From Phycisphaerales bacterium (GTDB lineage: Bacteria; Planctomycetota; Phycisphaerae; Phycisphaerales; SM1A02): a stretch of 31,879 nucleotides of DNA. The DNA lies in NCBI GenBank assembly GCA_030748805.1, contig JASMLG010000093.1, positions 1 to 31,879 on the forward strand, written 5' to 3'. How positions within the stretch are numbered: the first letter of the stretch is position 1; each line of letters opens with the position of its first letter. The notes below the pieces were generated by a model. That model saw only the letters and a list, made by a program, of their open reading frames with translations, did not search any database and was not told the origin of the DNA. Both the position numbers and the translations under genes were made by a program. This document shows, in pieces, positions 11,622 through 19,659 of the stretch.

Positions 11622-12167
11622 TTAGGCAATCTTTTCGATTGTTTTTCCATCCTCCAGACGTGTTTCGATTTCTTTGATAATCCCAAGCAAGTTGCTTGCA
11701 GGGCTTGTTGCTGCTTTTATAACGTTTCCAGCGGGAGAAAGGACTAATTGGACAACAATTCCTTGTGCCTCGTCCTTTGTTGGGAAATCACTTAGTCGTT
11801 TAACTCCATCAGCACCTTCAAATATTTCACCATCAAGAATTGCTGCTTTAAGTTCAAGTTTCTTGATTTTCTTAGCCCAATCAACAAGGTTTCTTGCCAC
11901 TTCAACTACCGAATCACCTCCAAAAACTAGGGCGGTTGGTCCGTCAATTACCGAATTCAGAGCATCAAGTTTAGTATCCTTGAGCGCTGTTTTAGCAAGA
12001 GAGTTCTTCAAAACTGTGATGTGGATATCCTTTTGTCTAAGGTCGATTCGCAGATCATTGTTTGTGTTTGCTTCAATTCCTCGAATATCAATGAGAAGGG
12101 CATCACTTATATTTTCAAACCTTCGTTGATACTCACTAACGATTAGATTTTTAATTGGCTTACTCAT
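11622..12167 (-). CDS. rplJ: 50S ribosomal protein L10
   Basis: Base of the ribosomal stalk, binding 23S rRNA and the L7/L12 dimers, 181 aa. The N-terminal rRNA-binding region (VSEYQRRFENISDALLIDIRG), the conserved LKNSLAKTAL segment and the C-terminal helix (LLGIIKEIETRLEDGKTIEKIA) that carries L7/L12 dimers are recognisable. AAGGA lies 8 nt before the ATG. The gap to rplA is only 26 bp, so the long L10-binding leader known upstream of rplJ in E. coli is not present as an intergenic region; regulation may instead act from the rplK leader. Confidence 0.96.
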   Translation of the reverse strand: MSKPIKNLIVSEYQRRFENISDALLIDIRGIEANTNNDLRIDLRQKDIHITVLKNSLAKTALKDTKLDALNSVIDGPTALVFGGDSVVEVARNLVDWAKKIKKLELKAAILDGEIFEGADGVKRLSDFPTKDEAQGIVVQLVLSPAGNVIKAATSPASNLLGIIKEIETRLEDGKTIEKIA

Positions 12168-12193
12168 TAGGTAATTCCTTTGGTATCAACGGT

Positions 12194-12877
12194 TTAAACC
12201 GCAATCCTAACACTTGGACTCATGGTTGCGCTTATGACGCAGTTTTTTACATATTCGCCCTTAACAGCCGCTGGACGTGATTTGGTAATCATGTTGACAA
12301 AAAATTCTAGGTTTTCACTCAAATCCTCATCTGAGAAACTCATTTTGCCAATAATGCAGTGGATGTTGCCGCCATCATCGTTTCGATATTCAACCTTTCC
12401 TGCTGCAAATTCCGCTACTGCTGACTCAATATCTGGAGTAACTGTTCCAGCTTTTGGAGATGGCATAAGACCCTTTGGACCGAGTTGCCTACCAAGTTTG
12501 CCAACGAATCTCATCATATCTGGAGACGCGATAGCAACATCGAAATCAAGCCAACCACCTTCGATTTTCTTAACAAGATCCTCCGAACCAGCTTCAATTG
12601 CACCTGCTGCTTTTGCCGCATCTACTTTGTCGCTTGGGCAAAAACATATTACTTTAGCGGATTTTCCAACGCCTTTTGGTAGAGATACTGATCCACGAAG
12701 TTGTTGATCTGCATGCCTAGGGTCTATAGAAAGGTGCATTGCTATTTCGACTGTTTGGTCAAACTTGCTTTTTGGGTAAGTTTTTAGAAGTTTTACAGCG
12801 TCTTTTATGCTTTGAGGATTCTTGCCTTGTTCAGCAATATCTTTATTTGCTTTTTGCCTTTTTGTAATTCGTGCCAT
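12194..12877 (-). CDS. rplA: 50S ribosomal protein L1
   Basis: Large-subunit protein that binds the mobile L1 stalk of 23S rRNA, 227 aa, the usual length. Recognisable segments are the N-terminal DAVKLLKTYPKSKFDQTVE, the central VGKLGRQLGPKGLMPSPKAGTV hallmark (about residues 125-145) and the C-terminal second half of domain I. The ribosome-binding site GGAGGGAG overlaps the last codons of rplK and the gap between the two genes is 4 bp, so they are translated together. L1 is a known translational repressor of rplK-rplA in other bacteria, relevant to the leader hairpin at 13329-13375. Confidence 0.97.
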   Translation of the reverse strand: MARITKRQKANKDIAEQGKNPQSIKDAVKLLKTYPKSKFDQTVEIAMHLSIDPRHADQQLRGSVSLPKGVGKSAKVICFCPSDKVDAAKAAGAIEAGSEDLVKKIEGGWLDFDVAIASPDMMRFVGKLGRQLGPKGLMPSPKAGTVTPDIESAVAEFAAGKVEYRNDDGGNIHCIIGKMSFSDEDLSENLEFFVNMITKSRPAAVKGEYVKNCVISATMSPSVRIAV

Positions 12878-12881
12878 TAGT

Positions 12882-13310
12882 TTATGCTCCCTCCACTGTT
12901 ACGCCCATTGAACGGGCTGTGCCCTCAATGATGAGCATTGCTGATTCGATGCTCCCAGCATTAAGATCTTCCATTTTCTCCTCGGCGATTGCTCTAACTT
13001 GTTCTTTGGTCACATTTCCTACTTTTTCAGTATGTGGAACGCCAGAACCTTTTTCAATGCCCGCAGCGGTCTTTAGAAGAACTGCTGCAGGAGAAGATTT
13101 AATCTCAATATCAAATGAGCGGTCTGTGAACACAGTAATAATGCAGCCGACAACTTTTCCATTTAATTCGCGTGTTCGATCATTAAAAAGTTGGATAAAT
13201 TGCCCTGGATTCACGCCATTTGCACCTAAGGCGGGACCAAGAGGTGGGGCTGGAGTGGCTTGCCCACCCGGCGCAAGTACTTTGAACTGTTTTTCTATCT
13301 TTTTGGCCAT
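12882..13310 (-). CDS. rplK: 50S ribosomal protein L11
   Basis: GTPase-centre protein binding the 23S rRNA thiostrepton loop, 142 aa, full length. The N-terminal GGQATPAPPLGPALGANGVN proline-rich switch region and the C-terminal rRNA-binding domain ending MLIIEGTARSMGVTVEGA are diagnostic. AGGAGA lies 7-8 nt before the ATG. It is the first gene of the operon here; the usual upstream neighbours nusG and secE are replaced by a divergent signalling gene. Confidence 0.97.
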   Translation of the reverse strand: MAKKIEKQFKVLAPGGQATPAPPLGPALGANGVNPGQFIQLFNDRTRELNGKVVGCIITVFTDRSFDIEIKSSPAAVLLKTAAGIEKGSGVPHTEKVGNVTKEQVRAIAEEKMEDLNAGSIESAMLIIEGTARSMGVTVEGA

Positions 13311-13328
13311 TTTTTATCTCCTGCCTTC

Positions 13329-13375
13329 CACCAGTGTCTTGTTGTGAGTGCTGGCCAGCTCTCACGACACAGTGG
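13329..13375 (-). promoter_or_regulatory. Structured rplK mRNA leader (possible L1 autoregulatory site)
   Basis: The leader between the putative promoter and rplK folds into an irregular long hairpin: GTGTC pairs with GACAC, then an asymmetric internal loop, then GTGAG / CTCAC and a GC-capped tip; outer CCA / TGG pairs can extend it. It ends about 18 nt before the rplK start. L1 binds a 23S-like stem with an asymmetric loop in the rplK leader of other bacteria, so this is a candidate site; the match to that motif has not been aligned. Confidence 0.45.
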
Positions 13376-13394
13376 TCGTAACGGTTTTAATTGT

Positions 13395-13423
13395 GAACTG
13401 GGTACTTTACCAAACATGAAGTC
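13395..13423 (-). promoter_or_regulatory. Putative promoter of the rplK operon
   Basis: On the minus strand TTGCCC, a 17-nt spacer and TAAAGT (4 of 6 consensus positions in each box) lie about 85 nt upstream of the rplK start. Transcripts from here would carry the hairpin at 13329-13375. The call rests on these two boxes and the spacing only. Confidence 0.4.
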
Positions 13424-13528
13424 ATTGGGCAACCACATTCACGTCATTGTGTGTGGATATGGATGAGAACACAGAATTACGTTGGAATGGCTCACACATG
13501 TATTAGTTGCCAACAATACTATATACAG

Positions 13529-15061
13529 ATGGCGGAAAAACCTAGATTAGTCATTGAGACCATTCATGGTCCAGAAAAACCCACGCTTCAACTGGATGGG
13601 TATGAGCATCTTACTATTGGAAGAGGTGAAGATAATGATCTAGTTCTTGCTCTTGGTAAAACTGTCTCCCGAAAACATGCAGTTTTGACAAAAAGCGTAT
13701 CTCAGGACGGGGGTTTTTGGAAATTGTCTGATTCTGGGTCTCGCCATGGCACTTTTCTGAATGGAATTAAGCTAAATAAAGGTCGTGGTGTTCGCCTAAG
13801 GATTGGAGATTTAATTACCATAGAGCCATTCACGTTTCAGGTTGTTAATCTAAACGATGATAAAAAATATGTCAGTACTTTTGATGATGCACAGACAATA
13901 AGTGGCACATCGATTCTAAGGGTTGAAAATACAGGTGGCGGGGTAGGACTTGCCCAAGAACGTCTAGCTGCCTTACTTGAATGTAGTAGAACAATTTACT
14001 CAGCAGAAAACGAATCAGCAATGGCAGAATCTGTTACCAAAGCTGCATCTACTGGAACTTCATTTAACAACATTGCCATAATTCACCCCGCTGGTGGTAA
14101 TAAAGTTGAAATCCTTGCAGCCAGTGGTCAAATTGCTCTCGATGGTTCTCCGAATATAAGCCGATCACTGCTTGATGCTGCTATGGAAGGAGAGCCTGTT
14201 CGTTTTCAAATAGCAGAAATTGTTGACAAAGAAGCTCAAAGCATTATGCAGTACAGCATCGAAGAAGCAATTTGTATTCCGATATTACTAGGGAGTGCAG
14301 TTGTTGGGTGTATCTATGCCGACAATCGAACTGGACAGGTTAGGGATCAATCTGTAGAAGATGACATCGAGTTTTGTACAGGTCTTGCAGAAATCGCCTC
14401 CCTTGCAATATCTAACTTGAAACGAATTGACATTGAACGTCGATATGCAGAAGAGCGAAGTGGTTTTTTGGTTGGAACAGTTTCGGCACTTGTTTCCGCT
14501 ATTGATGCAAAAGATACTTATACTTGCGGTCACTCTGAACGAGTAGCTTGGCTCTCAAGAGAACTTGCAAATGCGGTGCAATTAGATGAAATGCTTATTG
14601 AGCAAATACATATTTGCGGATTGGTTCATGACATTGGAAAAATAGGAATACCTGAGGCGATACTTCGCAAGCCAGGCAAATTAACTGACGAAGAGTTTGA
14701 TTTAATAAAATCACATCCAGTAATTGGAGAGAACATTCTTAAGGAGGTTGAACAACTGAAACCTGTTTTGCCCGGTGTGCGTTCACATCATGAGAGGTGG
14801 GATGGGAGTGGCTACCCCGACGGAACAAAGGGAGAGGATACTCCACTTCTTGGTCGTATTCTTGGAATCGCTGATGCCTTTGACGCAATGTGCTCATCAC
14901 GCGCGTATCGAAAACAGTTGAACAGAGAAGAGGTTCTAGATGAAATTACATCCTGCTCTGGAACTCAATTTGATCCAGAACTAACCAAGAAATTTTTAAC
15001 TATTGACTTTATTCACTACGATGTGATGATTGACTTTCATATTTCACAAGCATCAATCTAA
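13529..15061 (+). CDS. FHA-GAF-HD-GYP protein, probable cyclic-di-GMP phosphodiesterase
   Basis: Soluble signalling protein, 510 aa from the ATG at 13529. Residues 20-107 are an FHA phosphothreonine-binding domain with all landmarks (G31-R32, S47-x-x-H50, N78-G79). Residues about 140-300 match a GAF sensor domain. Residues 315-495 are an HD-GYP domain with H335, the H367-D368 dyad, H396, H420-H421, the G428-Y429-P430 signature and D449, so catalytic metal ligands are intact and hydrolysis of cyclic-di-GMP is expected. There is no signal peptide. The frame is open upstream to a GTG at 13451 with in-frame ATGs at 13463 and 13487. I chose 13529 because the FHA fold begins right after it, but no clear Shine-Dalgarno supports any of these. 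It is divergent from rplK and its 3' end overlaps the M20 gene. Confidence 0.9.
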   Translation: MAEKPRLVIETIHGPEKPTLQLDGYEHLTIGRGEDNDLVLALGKTVSRKHAVLTKSVSQDGGFWKLSDSGSRHGTFLNGIKLNKGRGVRLRIGDLITIEPFTFQVVNLNDDKKYVSTFDDAQTISGTSILRVENTGGGVGLAQERLAALLECSRTIYSAENESAMAESVTKAASTGTSFNNIAIIHPAGGNKVEILAASGQIALDGSPNISRSLLDAAMEGEPVRFQIAEIVDKEAQSIMQYSIEEAICIPILLGSAVVGCIYADNRTGQVRDQSVEDDIEFCTGLAEIASLAISNLKRIDIERRYAEERSGFLVGTVSALVSAIDAKDTYTCGHSERVAWLSRELANAVQLDEMLIEQIHICGLVHDIGKIGIPEAILRKPGKLTDEEFDLIKSHPVIGENILKEVEQLKPVLPGVRSHHERWDGSGYPDGTKGEDTPLLGRILGIADAFDAMCSSRAYRKQLNREEVLDEITSCSGTQFDPELTKKFLTIDFIHYDVMIDFHISQASI

Positions 15062-16267
15062 AACGGTTTTTGTTGCAAGTTCACAGAACATACGAACGCC
15101 AAGTGTAATTGCGTCATCGTTGAAATCAAATGTTGGTTGATGAAGTGCAGGCATTTCGTTCTGACCTTCTGGCAATAAGCCAAGTGCAAAAAAGCATGAT
15201 GGAACTTCCCGACAGTAGTAAGAAAAATCCTCACCTCCCATGACTGGTTTTTCAAACGGGACAACTTTGTTTTGGTCTATTGTTGCTTTTGCAATTTCAA
15301 AGAATGTTTCTACTGCTTTTGGGTGGTTTATAGTTACTGGATAACCATCAGTTAATTTAATAGTGGCTCTGCAACCATGTGCACTAGCAACTGTTGTAAC
15401 TATTTCTCTAAAACGTTCTTTCGCCATTTCGCCTGTTTCTTGCTCAAGGTATCTCATAGTTCCAACTAACTCAACTTCATCAGGAATTATGTTGTGAGTA
15501 GTTCCGCTATGAAATTGAGTTATTGAAACAACTAGTGCATCTAACGGATCAGTATTTCTTGATGCAAGTTGTTGCAGAGAAGAAACAACATTTGAAGCGC
15601 ACACTATCGGATCCTTGCATAAATGAGGAAATGCGGCATGTCCGCCGACTCCACTTATTGTTACAGAGACGCCGATGTCTGCTGCAAGCATCGGGCCTGA
15701 TTTTGAAGCAATAGTGCCAAGAGGAAGTTGGGGCCACCCATGCAATCCAAACATCATTCCAATTTCTGGACCAAGTTGAGATCCATTGAGGCACCCATCA
15801 AGAACCATCTGTTCTCCACCTCCGCCACCTTCTTCAGCTGGCTGGAACAGAAAACTTACAGGGTTTGGTAAGAGGTTTTCTTTTGAGATAATTGAAAGAA
15901 CTTTAGATGCACCAAGTAAAATAGTCGTGTGTCCATCGTGCCCACAAGCATGCATGCAGCCATTATTGACTGACTTCCATTCGAAGTTGTTTTCTTCAGT
16001 TATTGGTAAGGCGTCAATGTCTGCACGTAGACCGATAGCTTTTGAACCATCCCCATCAATATTTGCGAGGACTCCGGTACCTTTTGCTAAACCGGATTTG
16101 TAACGGATAGAGTTGTTGTCAAGAAAATCCTTAATAATTTGACTTGTACGATTTTCTTTATATCCAAGTTCAGGATGTGAATGAATGTCATGGCGAATTT
16201 CGATAAGTTCTGGAAGAATAGATTTGATGATTGAGTCAATATCGGTGTGTTCGGAGAGTTGTGTCAT
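15053..16267 (-). CDS. M20 family amidohydrolase (N-acyl-amino-acid / hippurate hydrolase type)
   Basis: Zinc/manganese-dependent amidohydrolase, 404 aa, full length for M20 subfamily D, which removes acyl groups from N-acyl amino acids or related amides; the substrate cannot be told from sequence. Visible metal-site motifs are LRADIDALPI (D83), HACGHDGH (C108, H110), QPAEEGG (E145, E146), FGLHGWP (H176) and GGEDFSYY near the C-terminus. The dimerisation (lid) domain holds SGVGGHAAFP. No signal peptide is seen, so it is cytoplasmic. Its ATG overlaps the stop of the release-factor-like gene in an ATGA, indicating translational coupling. At the other end its last 9 bp overlap the convergent HD-GYP gene and no terminator separates them. 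Confidence 0.93.
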   Translation of the reverse strand: MTQLSEHTDIDSIIKSILPELIEIRHDIHSHPELGYKENRTSQIIKDFLDNNSIRYKSGLAKGTGVLANIDGDGSKAIGLRADIDALPITEENNFEWKSVNNGCMHACGHDGHTTILLGASKVLSIISKENLLPNPVSFLFQPAEEGGGGGEQMVLDGCLNGSQLGPEIGMMFGLHGWPQLPLGTIASKSGPMLAADIGVSVTISGVGGHAAFPHLCKDPIVCASNVVSSLQQLASRNTDPLDALVVSITQFHSGTTHNIIPDEVELVGTMRYLEQETGEMAKERFREIVTTVASAHGCRATIKLTDGYPVTINHPKAVETFFEIAKATIDQNKVVPFEKPVMGGEDFSYYCREVPSCFFALGLLPEGQNEMPALHQPTFDFNDDAITLGVRMFCELATKTVLD

Positions 16268-16866
16268 GTTTTTAGTGGTTTCAAACTAAGGTTACTACGT
16301 TGGTCGTTAAGCCAAGTTAATGCACTTTTGTCATGTGAAATTATTTTGAGCAATTGTGAAGTAGAAACTTGTAAAGTTTCTGCTGATTTACTCATATCAA
16401 AATTGCAAGCAAGAATAATATCTAGACATTCTGCAAGAATACAGGGATAATCCTTGTGCTTGGGATTAATTGCTATTTTGTCGCCATTCCTTCTGTTTTC
16501 CCACAAATCCGATGACTTGTAAGAGATAACGTTAATTTTTCTGCGAAGTTGAACTGCAAGATTTCTGCGAAGTCGGCTAATTGCCATTTTTCTATTTTCA
16601 CTCTGCCTCCGCCGTTCTGTTCCTTCACCGCTTATATCAGTTGAAGTGTGTGTTGCAGTACATGCAGTAGCTTTTCGGTTTCGGTGTTGACCACCTGGCC
16701 CGCTACTCCTTCCAAAATCTAATGAAACATCTTTCAGAAGAGTTTCTTCATCTATCATTGCAGGGTGTTCACCCTCAATCATTCGATGGTCAGTTGTCTC
16801 GAAAGCGGAGATAGGTGGCAGTAAATCGTTTGATCTTTGTGATTTTTTTTTGTTATGCGTTTTCAT
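16264..16866 (-). CDS. Peptide chain release factor-like protein (RF-1 domain, GGQ)
   Basis: A 200-aa protein with a single RF-1 catalytic domain. SSGPGGQHRNRKATA places the peptidyl-tRNA hydrolysing motif at G58-G59-Q60, followed by a Lys/Arg-rich helix. There is no codon-recognition domain, so it belongs with ArfB/PrfH-type proteins that release stalled peptides rather than with RF1/RF2. In place of the basic tail of ArfB, residues about 115-200 form an extra helical domain (DLWENRRNGDKIAIN ... STSQLLKIISHD), a layout I associate with planctomycete RF-like proteins. The start has a 9-base A-run (codons 6-8, KKK). It sits 3 bp after tsaD and is coupled to the M20 gene by an ATGA overlap. Confidence 0.85.
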   Translation of the reverse strand: MKTHNKKKSQRSNDLLPPISAFETTDHRMIEGEHPAMIDEETLLKDVSLDFGRSSGPGGQHRNRKATACTATHTSTDISGEGTERRRQSENRKMAISRLRRNLAVQLRRKINVISYKSSDLWENRRNGDKIAINPKHKDYPCILAECLDIILACNFDMSKSAETLQVSTSQLLKIISHDKSALTWLNDQRSNLSLKPLKT

Positions 16867-16869
16867 TTA

Positions 16870-17913
16870 TTAAGATGCAAGACCTTTTGGAGATGCAGTG
16901 ACATTTAGTTGGTCACATTGACCAAGTTTGAACAAGTGGTATCCGAGCCCCGAAATCATTGCTGCGTTATCAACGCAAAACTTGAACTCAGGGAGATGGA
17001 TTGGGATGTTGTAACTCTCAGAAGTAACTTCGAGTTTTTTTCGCAGCAATGAGTTTGACAGAACGCCACCGCCTGCGACCAAGCATTTTACATTATTGTT
17101 GTCTAGTGCGGTATGGATTCCATTAATAAGTGAATCTACACATGCCTGTTGAAATGATGCTGCCCAATCATTTTTTTCATTTTCCGAAAGATCTGATGCA
17201 GATTTTGGGAATGTAATTTCCCCATTTTTTCTAATTGGGTTTCCACGTACACCATAGAGCAGTGCTGTTTTTAATCCACTAAAAGAATAATCAGGTCGGT
17301 TGCCTTTGGTTTTCGGGCGAGGTAAATGGTGTAATGGAGTTCCCTTAGAAGCAGCTGTATCAATTTTTGATCCACCAGGCCAACCAAGTTCAAGTATGGC
17401 AGAGGCCTTATCGAATGCCTCACCCGCTGCGTCATCTATAGTTTTTCCAATACAAACAACTGAAGATGGGTTACTCAGAATTAATAATGAAGTATGCCCT
17501 CCTGAAACAACTATCCCAAGGGCTGGATATTCAACAGTCGCACCACTTAAATTAGGTGCCCATAAATGAGCAATGACATGGTCAACACAAATCAGAGGTA
17601 TCTCTAAAGACCATGAGAGGGATTTAGCTGCAGAAACACCAACAAGTAATGAGCCAATTAACCCTGGGCGATTTCCAACGGCTATTGCATCGATGTCTTT
17701 TAAAGTAATCCCTGCTTGCAAGATTGCTTGTTCAATTACAGGTAATATCCTTTCAAGATGTGCGCGGCTGGCAATTTCTGGAACTACTCCACCATATTGA
17801 AGATGTAATTCATCTTGGGAAGCAACTATGCTTGAGAGCACCTTGCGACCATCTTCCACTATAGAAGCGGCCGTCTCATCACAACTAGATTCAATTCCTA
17901 AAATCAATGTCAT
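16870..17913 (-). CDS. tsaD: tRNA N6-threonylcarbamoyladenosine transferase subunit TsaD
   Basis: Transfers threonylcarbamoyl to A37 of ANN-decoding tRNAs together with TsaB/TsaE. From the ATG at 17913 the protein is 347 aa and begins MTLILGIESSCDETAAS, the family N-terminus. A TTG eight codons earlier (17937) keeps the frame open, but 17913 is preferred because of the alignment and a GGGGAT purine stretch upstream. The metal-binding HVIAH motif (H112, H116), SGGHTSL, DDAAGEAFDKA and the CVDNAAMI ATP-binding segment near the C-terminus are all present. It lies 25 bp downstream of the S41 protease gene on the same strand and 3 bp upstream of the RF-like gene, so it is probably part of one operon. 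Confidence 0.96.
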   Translation of the reverse strand: MTLILGIESSCDETAASIVEDGRKVLSSIVASQDELHLQYGGVVPEIASRAHLERILPVIEQAILQAGITLKDIDAIAVGNRPGLIGSLLVGVSAAKSLSWSLEIPLICVDHVIAHLWAPNLSGATVEYPALGIVVSGGHTSLLILSNPSSVVCIGKTIDDAAGEAFDKASAILELGWPGGSKIDTAASKGTPLHHLPRPKTKGNRPDYSFSGLKTALLYGVRGNPIRKNGEITFPKSASDLSENEKNDWAASFQQACVDSLINGIHTALDNNNVKCLVAGGGVLSNSLLRKKLEVTSESYNIPIHLPEFKFCVDNAAMISGLGYHLFKLGQCDQLNVTASPKGLAS

Positions 17914-17938
17914 TTCAATTATCCCCGTTGCTAACAAG

Positions 17939-19561
17939 TTATTCGATATTATTTTGTTCTTGTTCCAAGTTTAGTGAATCAAGCGCTGATTCGATATTGC
18001 CACCTTTAACTCGCCAAGATCCAACTACAACTCCATCTTCGTCAGTTAAGGTTACGACCGCATTATCAAGGTCTGTATCTTCGGGAATTAATGATTCTGA
18101 TTCTTCATCAAGTTCTGTCTGAAGACTGGCTAGTCGTTTTTCTAGTTTAATTAGTTCCTCAAATATTTCTATTCGTTCTTTAGCTAATTCTCTTACTTCT
18201 TCTTGAACACCTACAATCGCAGGATTGTCATCAGAAAGGATTGGCCAATTACCAGTTATAAGTTGAGATCTCATTGCTGAAAGAGCCATAGCTAGTTGAT
18301 AATCACTTAATGTTTCTTCAATCCAATTGATGTCTCCACATTCGTATCCCTCTGGCTCATCGTTAGTAATCACAATATAAGGCTCACGTTTTTTTATCCT
18401 GTCAACTCTCTCATCAACGGTTTCTAATACAACTAGACCTTCATTTGGATCTACTCCCCATAAACCAGTGTTTTCTGATAATTGCTTATCAATGGTTCTC
18501 CCATTTGATAGATCATATCTTGCTGTTGTGAATTTCAGCATTCCGCCGGATGCAAGTTCTATCACTTCCTGAACGGATCCCTTACCAAATGTCCTTGTAC
18601 CTAAGATGGCAACCCTATCGTTTGCTTGTAAACTTCCGGCAACAATTTCTGAAGCAGAAGCGGAGTTCCCATTTACTAAAACAAGTATTGGAATATCCTC
18701 TAAAACATGGTTGGGTTGCGCGTCCCAAGATCGTTGCGGGTTTGTACGTCCTGTGACTGTGACTATTGTCCCATCATCTAAGAACATATTTGAAATTGTG
18801 ATTGCCGATGAAAGAGCGCCTCCAGGATTATCTCTCAAATCAATTACCAATCCGTTTAACAAGTCATTTTGATCTGCAAGATTTAGTGCATCTGCTAGTT
18901 CGCTAGGAGTGGTGTCATTGAATTGGCGGATTCTGATGTAGCCAATCCCATTTTCAGCATCCAAACACCAAGACCATTGTTGATTTCTGCGGATTAGACC
19001 AGAAACACTAGGCGATTGAATGTGATCACGTGTAATTGTAATTTCTTCTTTTGTACCATCCTTGTGGCGCACAAAAACAACAACGTCAGTTCCCTCAGGA
19101 CCAGTAAGCCGTTCAACTAATTTTGTAATGGTTGAATCAGTGGTGTCCTCTCCTTCAATTAGTTCAATGACATCTCCAGCGAGAATACCTGAAGCAAGAG
19201 CAGGAGAATTGTCCATTGGAGTAATAATGACTAACTCGCCGTCAACCATCCTAACTTCAGCGCCAATCCCAGCATAGTCACCTTCAAGATCTTTGATGAA
19301 TGCCTTTTCCTTGTCATCAGGGACATATAAAGCGTACGGATCTTCAAGTGACTCAATCATTGCTTCTATGACGGCCTTCTGCATTGCTTCTTGGTCGGGC
19401 GGCTCAAGATGTCTATCAACTAGCACGCCGCGTACATCAATTAATGGATCAAACCACTCATAACTAGGAGAGGCGGTAGATATAGCAATAGAAAGTTGTA
19501 CTACAGCAAGAGTTGCTAGTACTACCAACATCATTTGCATGATTCGAGATCTGTTAGGCAT
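17939..19561 (-). CDS. S41 family C-terminal processing peptidase
   Basis: A 540-aa exported serine protease of the CtpA/Prc class. An N-terminal hydrophobic segment (about 9-29) acts as signal or anchor, so it works in the periplasm. A PDZ domain spans about 95-175 (GIGAEVRMVDGE, LASGILAGD). The catalytic domain contains DLRDNPGGAL and a Ser/Lys dyad: S302 in NSASASEI and K327 in FGKGSVQ, 25 residues apart as in known CtpB enzymes. Residues 425-540 add a C-terminal region with a strong Glu/Leu-rich coiled-coil (about 445-495), unusual for the core family. The ATG at 19561 has AAAGG upstream. It heads the four-gene minus-strand cluster with tsaD and is divergent from hflX. Confidence 0.93.
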   Translation of the reverse strand: MPNRSRIMQMMLVVLATLAVVQLSIAISTASPSYEWFDPLIDVRGVLVDRHLEPPDQEAMQKAVIEAMIESLEDPYALYVPDDKEKAFIKDLEGDYAGIGAEVRMVDGELVIITPMDNSPALASGILAGDVIELIEGEDTTDSTITKLVERLTGPEGTDVVVFVRHKDGTKEEITITRDHIQSPSVSGLIRRNQQWSWCLDAENGIGYIRIRQFNDTTPSELADALNLADQNDLLNGLVIDLRDNPGGALSSAITISNMFLDDGTIVTVTGRTNPQRSWDAQPNHVLEDIPILVLVNGNSASASEIVAGSLQANDRVAILGTRTFGKGSVQEVIELASGGMLKFTTARYDLSNGRTIDKQLSENTGLWGVDPNEGLVVLETVDERVDRIKKREPYIVITNDEPEGYECGDINWIEETLSDYQLAMALSAMRSQLITGNWPILSDDNPAIVGVQEEVRELAKERIEIFEELIKLEKRLASLQTELDEESESLIPEDTDLDNAVVTLTDEDGVVVGSWRVKGGNIESALDSLNLEQEQNNIE

Positions 19562-19601
19562 ACTCGGATTACCTTTCCAAAAGACCGGAATACAAAATAT
19601 A

Positions 19602-19630
19602 TGAAAGTTACTTCTTAGGTGTACTACAAT
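19602..19630 (+). promoter_or_regulatory. Possible hflX promoter
   Basis: TACAAT at 19625-19630 is a good -10 box 30 nt before the hflX ATG; the segment 17 nt upstream (TGAAAG, 19602) is only a weak -35. Transcription would begin near 19637, giving a short leader of roughly 23 nt. Confidence 0.35.
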
Positions 19631-19659
19631 ACCATGAGTGAAGGAATACTGCGAGTAAA

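Noticed and set aside
2460..13347. Many 60-170-codon plus-strand frames across rpoC, rpoB and the ribosomal genes
   Set aside because: All lie antisense to well-conserved genes, lack ribosome-binding sites and show no recognisable protein features.
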